Position numbers and translations under genes: made by a program | Notes under the pieces: generated by a model | Told to the model about the DNA's origin: nothing | Databases searched by the model: none | The model's input: only the letters and a program-made list of their open reading frames with translations | Shown here: piece after piece, positions 49,600 through 60,248 of the stretch | Numbering within the stretch: the first letter of the stretch is position 1 | How the letters are laid out: each line of letters opens with the position of its first letter | Origin: Fasciolopsis buskii | Taxonomy: Eukaryota; Platyhelminthes; Trematoda; Plagiorchiida; Fasciolidae | Direction: 5' to 3' | NCBI GenBank assembly: GCA_008360955.1 | Contig: LUCM01008695.1 | Coordinates: forward strand, 326,596 to 390,595 | Length of the DNA stretch: 64,000 bases

Positions 49600-51680
49600 C
49601 CTTATCGTGTTTGATTCACCTGATCTACCGGTTTTCCCAGCCAAAGTTAACTCCACTCTAGAGGGAATTATTGCCGATCATTCGGCGTTATTGCATCGTA
49701 AACTACGTGCTCTAATTTCAGCAATCGATCACTGTATGTTACTTTTTCTGAGGAAAACCTTCTTCAAAGATCAGTTTTTGTGGTTTTTCCTTTGAATTTC
49801 TGCATGGTGTTGCAAACCTTTTTGTAGATACCATCACTTTGGTTTGTTATACTTTTTGTCTCATATGAACACTTTGTCTCTCTAACGGTCGTATTGCTTG
49901 ATCCACACGAAAGTCCTTAGGGAACGGAAGGGATACTTCTACATATTACGGGATTCCCATAAGGTCAGGTTCCCTTCATTATTAATGTCAAAAGAAGTAG
50001 AACGAATCGTCTCGTTGTGTGCAAGCCAACTTCTGGCCAGCTGCAATAGCATGCGCATCTGACAGGGAATTCCGTTTTTGTGTGGATAGAGAACGAAACC
50101 AATGAACTCTATTGCGTTTATCCGCACATCTAATGGCTTTGCAGTTTCATGGTTCCCGGATGTATGCGCTTTAGTAAGAGTATTTTCCAAAGAAAAAATG
50201 TTCAAACTTCTTCGCTCGACTAATATAACTACAGATAAAGGTCCTGATGACCAGTCTTCGCTTCTCCTGAAGTACGGCGCGGCTTCAGTTACTGATGCTT
50301 CTAATCCCCTCCTTAATACGTCTTAGTGCCAACCTTCCTTTCGCGACTATCAGAGACCAGTCACTATTGTGCCCATCTCCAAGTCTAACATTTCAGTTAT
50401 TCCAGCCAAACGTTTTCGCCCCATCGCCGTTACGTCATGCGGTCCTAAACTAAAAATACGCGCTGTCCTAAGTCGTCTCATTTCTTCTGTTAGTGTGCTC
50501 GATGACCCTCTTCCGTTTGTGTATAAATCAAACAGGTCCACTTGGGCCATTGTGGTTTTCCTGGTTCATAATATCCCCAGATCCTTGGATGTGTCCGCCA
50601 TATCTCTCCGATGTGTTTTGTTAGATTTTTCACTTCTCTTCGATTCTGTTCCACAATCTTTATTTCTTCGCAAACTGGAACAGCTCGACTGTCCCAGTTG
50701 CCTTCTGGTATGGCTATCAGATTAGTTTACCAGCAGAACTCAATGCACAACTCGCGGAAGAAATACATCTTACCGGTTGGTAAATAATTTTGGAGTCCTT
50801 CAAGAAGCTATCCTTTTTTCTTATTTGTTTCCAGCATGCGTTAGCGACCTGCATGTTAATTCTCCCGGGAAATTATTCCAATATGTTGAGGATGTTGCTC
50901 TCAGTCAGTCTGCGCCTTGAATTGAAGCTTTCCTGAACTTTCCCACCAACTCTTACCTCCTGCATGATTTTTCTGTTCGATCTGGCTTGCGTCTCAGTTT
51001 GCCAAAATGTGTCGAGTGTTTGTTTGCTTTTCTTGGTCTACCTACCCGAGTGAACCTTGTTGACTAACGCAGAACCACTTACTTAGGAATTGCTATTGAT
51101 AAAAGCTTTCGACTGTCCTCTCACATTTCCAACTGTGCAAAAATCTTAGAAGACTATCATGTTACATGAAAAGACTACGGCATTTCCAGCTAAGGGAAAA
51201 TGCCATCTACTTTTTGTCTACCAACGTTTATTCCCCACTGTCCTCTGTCACGTTTGCACGTTTACTAAAGAATGATTTCGGAAACCTTTGACGTGTTTTG
51301 TTATGTATTAATGGTGTATCTTACATACCACTAAAAGAACTCTGCACCAAACTGTGCGGCAAGCAAGTACACATGTGCGAAAAATTTGCACACAAATTCT
51401 TTCGGATCTGTCTCATGCCTTTAACAACGATCCTTCACAATGCTGTTCTCATACCAGGACACGTTTGTACATTCCGTTTTATATATTCTTGCATAAAAAT
51501 CTATAGGAAATCAAGTGTTTCTTGTCTAACCTGAATTCTCGTTAAGTGATTACTATTCTCCCCGCTTTCTTCCCAACTCTCTATTCTGATGGGTGATGAA
51601 CGCATCCTTTTTGACTGAAAGATGTAAACCTATGTGCGAAAAAGATCAACCAGTACAATGCAACACACGGTAGCCGGCTT
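49600..51680 (+). pseudogene. CR1-like LINE, endonuclease end and RT, copy D (decayed)
   Basis: The most complete plus-strand LINE here. EGIIADHSALLHRKLRAL (about 49662-49715) resembles the final 'SDH' block of APE-type endonucleases. Then KMFKLLRSTNITTDKGPDD (about 50197-50253), RPVTIVPISKS (about 50353-50385), and in the frame 50369-50725 FRPIAVTSCGPKLK, VYKSNRSTWAIVV, and motif A RCVLLDFSLLFDSVPQSL. Next come FGVLQEAILFSYLFP and SDLHVNSPGKLFQYVEDVAL (catalytic YVDD with one D changed to E, about 50790-50905), then TYLGIAIDKSFRLSSHISNC (about 51079-51140). The tail ends near CAGTACAATGCAACACA at about 51654-51670. Multiple frameshifts make it inactive. Confidence 0.75.
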
Positions 51681-51840
51681 TAAATGTTGTTAAGTGATTG
51701 TCGACATAGTTGGACCTACTAGCGCATCCAGCTAAATGCTATTACTAGCAACAAATGTGGACCACATTAGCAATAAGCCGCGTTGTTGTGTGTCACACGT
51801 TAGTGATTTAGGGGTTATTGTTACACACGATTTGCAGCAG

Positions 51841-52022
51841 CTTGGGCCAGTGGTGGCCAAACGAATAAGGTCGTGGCTTTTGAACATGAGGGTCGCGGGT
51901 TCGAATCCTCCCACCGCCGGTCAACTTCTCCACTTGACAGCCCTCTGCTGGCCGCGGCCACCTTCCTGAAAATTGATATACATTGCTGTTACATTAAGAA
52001 AGGAAATAAAAGATAAGAGAGG
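51841..52022 (+). repeat. tRNA-derived SINE, copy 6
   Basis: Plus-strand SINE, full length: A-box region GTGGCCAAACGAATAAGG, perfect B box GGTTCGAATCC (51898-51908), body with CGGTCAACTTCTCCACTTG and CTTCCTGAAAATTGATATAC, and tail GGAAATAAAAGATAAGAGA. It lies about 160 bases downstream of the LINE copy D tail. Confidence 0.85.
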
Positions 52023-53859
52023 AAGGATGCCAGATGGTCGACAACAAAACAGGATTGCTAACTAAACTAGCCAAAAATAGGTGTTAATGCTGTTGGCCTC
52101 AATTTCAGCAGATGTTCTGCACTAGGTCACTAACCTGGCAATTCCCTGATATATATCTAGTTGTATGTGACGAATTCGAAAAAAAAACACTAACGATTTG
52201 CGAATAAGTTAAAATCAATTGCTTAGCCTCGTTATCTTATTTAATGCATGCAAGAATTCGTGTGCCAAGTTGCGATCACAGTAATTGGAAAAAAGGGCAA
52301 AACCCTAGGCGGATAATAGATTTCTCCAAGATCACTCTGCGTGACCGGAAAGACGAACCCAGGGTCATGGACAGAGGAACAGTGTCAATGGGGCGTGAAT
52401 TTTTTAATAAGAATCGGACCTGTTTGAATCGATCAAATGTGTAGCGACAAGCGGTGGCTACTTCAAAGGACTGCCCTAAGCGGTTGGATTTCCGATGCAT
52501 TATCGCTCACAAAACCAGTCCTAGATTACCGCGAATAGAAAAGTCAAAAGCAAGTAATATCCTTGAAGGAGTTACTGTTAGATTTTTGCAAATATTTTTC
52601 GAATTCCGCACTACTGCGAGGTCGTCATTGCGCGATTGATTTCGTGCAACTGACAAGTTGATCAAACGATCAAAATTTTGGCCCTTCACAGTAATCATCT
52701 TGACTATGAGTACACTGACCGGTAGCGTTCTTCCTCGATTGGACGCTCTCAGCTAGTCACAATTACCCATCTAAGAATAATGAATATCGCTGTTCCATTG
52801 ATGATAAAATGTGATGATAAAATAAGAACCTTAGATGATGGCGGAATTCAGGTGGATCGAACTCACAAAATTTCGCATAGATTGTATTTTGACGAAAGTT
52901 TAGTTACATTTTTTTCGTTTTAGTTTTGGTTCGGTTTGCTTGGCAAGATGAATGGAGGCAGAGTGAAATTTCACGTTTCATGTGTACCATAAGGCCAATG
53001 ATTTTTGTCGACAAATTTGGATCGAACAAGGTTCGGAATGTATCGAAAAATCGATGCACCATGTAATGAATATATGCGTGCAATTGCACATAGGTCAGTA
53101 ACACCGTTGTTGGCAGAATGTGCATAGTTTGCCGACTATTCGGCTACCATGGGGTGTCCTTTCTCAACTATTCAATTAGATAAAGGGTACCCGAGGTTTC
53201 ATATTCATTCTACTTCATTTGTGCATGAAAATCAACCGGTTAAAGGTCACCAATTGAACATGTGAACTATCGATACAGAATTCTCACGTGAGGCCCACGA
53301 TTGTATTACTCGGTTTCATAATCTCAAAATCGTTATTACTCGACGTTCTGCGTATGGTAATAAATGTATTGGGCACTTGCGCCCTATACGTTTGTTTAAT
53401 TATTGTATTAAATAATCCCGACTGATCATCACGTGATTGAAGAGCGCGATGGCAACAACTTTAGTAACAATGCACAATTAATTACTTTTGTATTCGCTTT
53501 CACTAAAATAGTCCATCCAGATTTATTTAAAATGATACTGTGAATGAGTTGTTCCACGATTGCATCCCACTATGGTTTCCAAAAATCACTTTCCCTTACA
53601 CATAGGTGTCAGTCTATCCGATTTATGTGAAAACAAAACTGGGATAGAACCATGAAACGAAAACCTTCTCTGGGCTAAAAAACTGTCACTTTTTCATCGA
53701 TTCACTAACATTATGGTTCTGGGAGGCCGGTCTTAGTTGCATTGAATTTCAAGCCACCGTAGGTTTTCAAACAGGAATAAAATGGATTGTCTGCTCGTGT
53801 TAAACAGACGCGAATTCTCGATAAGACCTTCGAAGACTAATTTATAAATATGTAGACTC
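52023..53859. other. no recognisable feature
   Basis: Short frames only (74 codons or fewer) on both strands. No repeat match was seen. Confidence 0.45.
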
Positions 53860-54020
53860 TTTCTTTTCCGCTTACTTTGTTTGATTTATCAATGCTTGAC
53901 GAATTCATGACATGCAACAATCGGATCATGACGGAGGGGAAATTACCAGGCTGTGGCCGGTTAGGAATCCATGACTTTCGGGTTCACTTGTCATGATTTT
54001 AACCGGTTCTCCGCGAGATA
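53860..54020 (-). repeat. possible very old SINE copy
   Basis: On the plus strand the order of blocks resembles a reversed SINE: CTTTGTTTGATTTATCAATG in the position of ACTTTCTTTATTAATGA, then GAGGGGAAATTACCAGGCTG in the position of GTGGGGAAATTGACCGG, then a B-box-like GGAATCCATGACTTT, CGGGTTCAC and AACCGGTT. Identity is low and chance cannot be excluded. Confidence 0.35.
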
Positions 54021-55986
54021 TTCGTAGTACTGTTGCGTAATATTTTTACGCACTATCACTATGTGTTGAGATTATGCGCACACAAACCTTCTCTTTGTGT
54101 TTATTGAGTGATTGTTCTCCTGTGATTCACATAGACAAACTGTTGACTCTGTAGCCTTCAGAAGTATTTCCCGTAAATGGCACTTAATTGGGTTACTCTT
54201 CCCGATATGGGTTTTTCACAACCATTCTTTGGAGAGCGGTTCAAATTGTTTAGACAAGCCTCGAAAACTTCGTTTTTTTTAAATGGGCTCTTTTACAGCA
54301 ACGTCGTGGAATTATTGCAGATTTCCCAATTCCGAATTATCATATTTCATTGAATTTTCACCAGGATAACTTGATTCAACAGACATTTTGTTCCTCCTAA
54401 CCAAATTGGCGATCATCTGAGCAGAATTAAAATCTTGTCCATCCCAGTCACGTGACAAACTTGGCCGAAATCTCCACGGAAGAAGTGTACATGGCCTAGT
54501 AGAGCATGTTGTCAGCGTTACGTATTCTAACTCACATCTGTTAACGCATTCGCACTGGTTCTCACGAACTCCTGGCATTTCGAATTATTTCCCTGTACGT
54601 TTGCAACTACGTTTGTGTCAGTCAAACTGAACGGTGTTTTTCGGTTCACCAGAAAATTCCGTTTTAATCCACCAAACAATCTGACATGTTTCCCTTGGTC
54701 CAGAACCTAATGAGAGCAAGTTTGGAAAATAAAATTTTCTAACTGTCGGCCGCACGAATGATTGGCGATATCGTTAACTTTTATGATAGAAAATGGCGAA
54801 TCCTGGTTGCATTATTTAGACCGAAAGTGGATTATTTGGCAGCCATAAAAGATAGCATGAAGGTGAACAATATGTAATAATTTCTAAAATGGGACGATGT
54901 TTGGACAAACCGTTTGACAAAAAGCACATACCCTAAAATGTGAGAATCGAACGAAGACTGTCAGGCTTTTATTTTGGCCAATGTTGTGTGAACTTTCTAC
55001 TTGATGTAAGGGCAAGCTAACTTATTTGTATTCGATGCAGACTTCAGCCCAATCAAATCTAGGGCTTATCAATAAGCCTTTGTTTGACAGGGTACCTAAA
55101 TCTAAGCCAAATTTTCCTCAAGAGTCTCGTCTAGACAGACTTACCTATTTTCATGGGGTTCTGATCGCTGAGCTGGGCGTTTAGATTGCAAACTTTTCAT
55201 TATCAATCCAGGTGGCATCGTTAGTCCACGTGCGCTAAGCTACAACCAGCACAAATTTTCAAATCCATTGGGACCTTTCTGTACATTTCAGCAACAACTG
55301 GTAGATTTACCTAGTAGTACCGGAGACGTTTGTGACGAACTTGAGTCTATCTCATTTCCGAAACAGTTCGGACGAGTGATACAGTGCGCTAAACAGTAAA
55401 CGGAATAAGCAAGAAATCATTTCAGTGGAGATCCGACGGCGATGAAAGCGCAATGAGTTATTGAAGTACGTGGTCAAACAGTACTAGTAAGAATTCGAGA
55501 CAGCGAAACAGCGGTCATGTCCTCTTTGGTCAATCCAATATTGTTTCCACCAAGCACCTTGCTGCTATCCCTACCAGCGCTCGTTGTGAGACTGCAACTT
55601 CATTTCTATCTTGTTCACATTGGCTATCTCAAACGCAAAAGGACAGAGTTTTGTTTGCCCAACTTGTCCTTCACAAACGTTTTATATTTCTGACGTTCTC
55701 TTTTTATAGTTATCTTCATGGTTACACTCACTTCTTCGCATTCCAACCTCTCGAAACTTAAGCCCTCACTCTGCAAAAACTTTGATTTTTGTCACCCTTC
55801 ATAGATTTTTGGGCATAACGGCATTGCGACATTCTGTCGTCGGGACCAGGATGATCAGGAATGCCTTGGCCCCAGGCAGAGACTTGCCCTTGCACATTGG
55901 CGGGTTGAAGCCTGCGACGATCCCCAGCCGGGATCGATCGGGCGTATGGATTTCACCTGTGGGGACATCCTCGGACGATCTCCAAA
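54021..55986. other. no recognisable feature
   Basis: A minus-strand frame at 54312-54578 (88 codons, cysteine-rich: ENQCECVNRCELEY) has no splice context that I can defend. A plus frame at 55782-56033 runs into the SINE at 55987 and is partly SINE sequence. Confidence 0.4.
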
Positions 55987-56170
55987 TTGGCCGACGGTGG
56001 CCTAGCGGATATGGTCATGGCACTTGGACTTGAAGGTCGCGGGTTTGAATCCTCCCATCGCCAGTCAGCTTCACCGCTTGGCAGCCCCTTGTTGGCCGCC
56101 ATTTCCTTTCTGAAAAATGATGTACATGGTCATTTTGCTACTAAAGAAAGTAAAAGATAAAAAGGTAAAA
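55987..56170 (+). repeat. tRNA-derived SINE, copy 7
   Basis: Plus-strand SINE, full length: head TTGGCCGACGGTGGCCTAGCG with the A box, B box GGTTTGAATCC (56042-56052, one change), body CAGTCAGCTTCACCGCTTGG and GTTGGCCGCCATTTCC, and tail AAAGAAAGTAAAAGATAAA. It shows the clearest 5' end of the family (GGCCGAC-GGTGGCCTAGCGG). Confidence 0.85.
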
Positions 56171-57041
56171 AAGATGATCCCCTCATGTTAAACCACTGCG
56201 CCAGTTAAAAGAACAGACGTACAAGATCGGCCATTTCGAAACTCTTAGGGATCTGTCTCAACTCATCCGAAATGAGATCAATCAAATGGAAACCTTTCAC
56301 GGAGGGGAATTCAGTTGTTTAAGAATCGAATGAAAAACGATTCACCAACCACTACAAGCCACCTTCTTTAGCGATTTCACAATCATTTCCTCATCCCGTC
56401 GCACCACAGATTTTGACGAATTCGGACCTAAAACCCGAGGATGGGATCTTTAAAACGATAAAAAACCAAGAATGCAGCCACAGCTAAGGCAACCGCTTCA
56501 ATATCACCTTAAGTTAAATACGGTGCTTGCATACAGTTTGAATTCACAGCTTATCCTGTTAGCAAATCCTTACATTCATGTTCCGTTTCGGTCTGTTCTA
56601 AAACCACTGCAACTGTGCAGATTCTCAAGAAAACAACAAGTGCCATTATATTCAAACAATTTTGTTCCATTCCTCTTACCTCGAACTTTTCAAAAGCTCA
56701 TTGAGTGCGTCATACGTGGTGGCCCCCCAAAGACCACTGTAACTCCATCCGATTACTTTTATTTGGATTACAAAACCCATAGTAGCACCCTGGTTGCATT
56801 GCCTTATTTACCGGATCCTCTGTTTGCATGTGATCCAAAACTCTCTTTCGTCATCATTCGTTTGCTTCTGAATTCATCTCAAAGTAGTTTTTTGCATGAA
56901 AAGCCTTATTAATTGCGATGCCCGTCCTATTTACTGGCATGATCTGCCGACTGTTCCCGTGGACCCGTGAAACGCATGATTTATGGAGAAAACAAAACTT
57001 GTCTACATTTTCATCCAAGAATTCTGGTGTTTTTCAACGAG
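56171..57041. other. unassigned, upstream of possible LINE endonuclease
   Basis: A 146-codon plus-strand frame (56472-56912) is among the longest in the window. It is rich in leucine, proline and serine and has no recognisable domain. Because it precedes the possible endonuclease start at 57042 it might be a decayed LINE 5' region, but nothing shows this directly. Confidence 0.25.
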
Positions 57042-57200
57042 CTATTCTTTCGCTCTCTCTTTGCTTTTCCAATGTAGATAATCTGCTTAGCAATTTGTCT
57101 GATTTTGTGGCCAAGTCTTTGGACGTGATTGTCACACGTTACTCCGTATCAACTGATGATGAATTAGGTGATCTATGATAGATTCTTCGGAATGCCGCAA
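57042..57200 (+). pseudogene. possible LINE endonuclease N-terminus
   Basis: The frame encodes LSLCFSNVDNLLSNLSDFV, then AKSLDVIVTRYSVSTDDELGDL. This follows the pattern of the first APE-endonuclease block in CR1-like LINEs ('L...YTNA.SL..K..EL......DVI..TETWL.D.I.D.E'). The conserved TETWL is changed to TRYSV. The match ends at a stop after 57175, and the next 300 bases are unclear. Confidence 0.4.
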
Positions 57201-58300
57201 ACGTCTCAGAATAAGACGGTCTTACAAGTGACTCTTCTAAATGTTTTGAAGGCATCTTCATCCGATTCCGTTCTGCTTTTCCCAAATACTCCTCATGACC
57301 CTGCCAATCATAGTCCTGCACGATTGTGTCCAAAGTACGGTGCCTAATTTTTTTTTCAAACCTGACAATGCCTTGCTAGGTACAATTTTATTCCCGATAA
57401 TTTCTTTTTGCATATTGTCATTGACATGTACGTCAATCACATAAGCTTGTGAGAAATTCGGCCTTAAAATCGAGGAAAGTCCGTTCTAATCCCTGCTATT
57501 TGACTTAATCAAATGTCTTTCGAATCTCCGGACTAGAACTTTTTTCTCCGCATTGTAGCGTCTAGAGTTTAGCTCTATGGAAACTCACGTGTATACTACT
57601 CCGGTTGAGTTCCACAAAAAACAACTTAGTCACTAGCGAACCACAGGTCAACCCATTTAACTCTCATTGTATTACGTCAACAATTTTTTTCTGTCGTTTT
57701 AACCATGCTCTGGCCAGTAGAAATGATTCATTACTATCTTATTAGCTCTAAAATCCAAACCTATGCTTGCTTAAACCCAAAAGTGCAATTTAATTGCAAC
57801 ACAATTAGAAAAGTTGTATACAAAATTCTTCATTTTGGACGCGGGTCCCATGTTCCCCAAAGGCCGACCGCTCAGCTTGAGTTCCGATCTCTCAAGTCGG
57901 ACAACAAGTAAACAAGAGGCAGAAATCTCGTTCGAGAGTTTATGGTTCAAATACACCATCCGCTAGCCAAGTCATAACATGAAATTAAAAGCCTTGAAGC
58001 TATGCTGGTAAATTTCTGCTAGTCAGTATCGTAAATACGCCTCATCCTACATCTCCCAAATGAATTGCTTTGTCAAGGATACCGTGATGCGCCAGAATAC
58101 GCAGCGACCCAATGGTACGCGCTTAATCAGACCAGATACGGGCTTGAGGAAGAAATCGTAAATCGTAGTGGATTGGTTGGAAGAATGTCCGACTTGCCGT
58201 CGAAAGAGACATTTTTGCACTAAGCACTCCGTCCCCCACCTCCATAAGAAAACAGAATGACACACCATATGCACAAAAAGTGATTGAGGAACTACCAGAC
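57201..58300. other. no confident feature
   Basis: Short frames only. The last few hundred bases could be the upstream part of PLE copy 2, but no motif was found. Confidence 0.35.
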
Positions 58301-59160
58301 TTGACATCTCATCCCAGACCGTCTGGTTCTGTTTTTCACCGCATATACACCAATCCGTTATCGATAACCATAACTTAACGGTACATGAAGAAAAGTCCTA
58401 CCCTGGTTTGCAGTTGACTTCCAATTTCCGTTTAACGGAAAACAGTATCATCAGAGAACTGTCACCTTGGGGTCGCCTTGATGCCCAGTTTTCGTAAATA
58501 TATATACATATATATATACGGTGTGGTGCCACAATAGAGTTGGAGATCTAAGACATGACTTCATATTGACACTACGTAGACGTGATTTATAGACCTGAAA
58601 TCTATCCTCCGGTAGAGTAAAATCTACAAGCTTGTTTTTCGAGAAGTTGCACTAAACAAGCTCCCTCGAGGGGAGCCCTTGGAAGGGCAGTACACAGGCA
58701 AACCATCTGACTCCAAGACTAAGCAAAACATTAAAAAAGCCAGCCTCAGGAAAAACGGATGCAACGAAGAAAACAAAAATATGCACTAAGCAAAGTGTCA
58801 CTCTGCCTACAAAAAATCCTTGACGAAGTTCGTCTGTCATGAAAAATGATACTTTATCAAACCAAGTCAAAGGTTGCCACACAAGTGCAAGTTTACATTC
58901 CGCGATAAACTATACTTCTAAAATGATGCCGAAAGTAGCTGCCTCAATGATAATTTGCCGTTCCAAATGGGCTTGCAATGCAACATATGCTGGCCAGAAC
59001 GCCAGACGAGGAAGTGGACGTACACGAACCGCAGGAGAACTAGTTTTCGGGAACTACGGAGACATAGGCTACCAGGTTGAAACAAATCAACTTTCGAAAT
59101 CTTGTGCTATAAGCTCATTGTTTCCGGAATTCATATAACCATATCCTGATAGCATTCGCC
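58301..59160 (+). pseudogene. Penelope-like element RT and GIY-YIG endonuclease, copy 2 (decayed)
   Basis: Plus strand, in order. FQFPFNGKQYHQRTVTLGSP (about 58421-58480) lies in the position of the 'F.FNG..Y.Q.DGVAMGSPL' block of Penelope-like RTs. HYVDVIY at about 58570 lies in the position of the catalytic 'YVDD'. SLRKNGCNEENK at about 58748 corresponds to '..RNGYP'. In the frame 58839-59138, SMIICRSKWACNATYAGQNA corresponds to the GIY-YIG signature ('..IY...C.C.A.YVG.T.R') and IGYQVETNQLSKSCAI to the 'GH.VD.NQAF' block. PLEs reverse-transcribe from a nicked end and use GIY-YIG as the endonuclease. Stops and frameshifts, plus an AT microsatellite at 58497-58518 inside the RT, make it inactive. 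Confidence 0.65.
58497..58518. repeat. AT-rich microsatellite (TATACATATATATAT)
   Basis: Short imperfect TA/CA repeat inside PLE copy 2. Confidence 0.85.
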
Positions 59161-59756
59161 CTTCATCATCCTCCGTGGAAGGAACTGGATCACTATCACT
59201 ATAGTGATTCAAAGGACCTAACCTTGCCGATCTAGAATCGATCAATTTTCATAGATTCTTGTTCAACTAATTTCATCTTTGCCGTCGATAAATCAAGTCT
59301 TTGTATGGTACTCAAAAAATACTAACAAGTTTTTTTCTTCTGAACTCGTGTTATAACATGGGACTCGAATGTCGACAGCAGAGCCATGTTTGGGTAACTT
59401 TTGCTAGACCTGACTTAACAATGAACTGCAGTCAGTCAGTATTTCTTGTAGAATGCAATTGACCACGTGACGGGACTAATTCTGATCCTGAATGAACAAC
59501 ATAATTAGGTAGAATGGAAAATCCGCACATCAAAAGTAAACCCTTCTAGCCAAAATCCAGTCGATACCTTTTCACTCTCAGGTTCGTAATACGTGAATTT
59601 TCCATTCACTACATCTGCTCGTTCCTGATACCAACATAAGACTCCCGGAGAACATAATTACCGTTGAAATGAATTAGTGATATTGTGATGACTCTTGACA
59701 GATGGCAATTTAGTCGCAATCAACATGAGAATGCGACGGCGCTTTGGTTTGTGTCA
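59161..59756. other. no recognisable feature
   Basis: Nothing assignable. Confidence 0.4.
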
Positions 59757-59872
59757 ACAACGCCGGTCAACTTCTCCCCTAAGCAACCCTAAGCAGGCCG
59801 CGATTCTCTTCCAGAAAATGTTATTTCATCCCAAAGGAAAATGATAGATAAATAATAGGAGGAAAAAAGATG
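59757..59872 (+). repeat. SINE 3' fragment
   Basis: Plus-strand match to the 3' half of the main SINE: CGCCGGTCAACTTCTCCCC, AAGCAGGCCGCGATTCTC, TTCCAGAAAATG and a tail with AAAGGAAAATGATAGATAAA. The tRNA-like head is absent. Confidence 0.6.
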
Positions 59873-60221
59873 ATGAAAACAGACACACTATTTAACTAAG
59901 CATCAAATTTTCGAATGCCCAAGTGGAATGATGCTAGCACCACTGGTTTAATGCTACGGGATATTGCTCGCATTGTCACATGCATTATCACTCGTCAGTT
60001 GGTAGACCGTAAAACGGTCACTTTTCCTGGTTTCCACTCTTCCTCTATGGCAAACACACCTTGATGTACAGAAGAATGAATAAATGAATTGGGCTGTCAG
60101 CTTCTATTCTTTTCACACTTTTACAACGAATTTTACATGGTTAATTCTCGCCTACTTTGCAGTCCAAATTCTTTTATTCTCTGTCGCCCACTTTCACAGA
60201 ATGTTCCCGATTTGCAAAATA

Positions 60222-60248
60222 GCATCATCGTCATCATCATCATCATCG
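60222..60248. repeat. (CAT)n microsatellite
   Basis: About nine CAT copies with one CGT interruption. Confidence 0.9.

Noticed and set aside
50240..50280. CTGATGA at about 50241 as a hammerhead core
   Set aside because: It lies inside the RT of LINE copy D (the GPDD codons) and has no GAAA block or pairing arms at the needed spacing.
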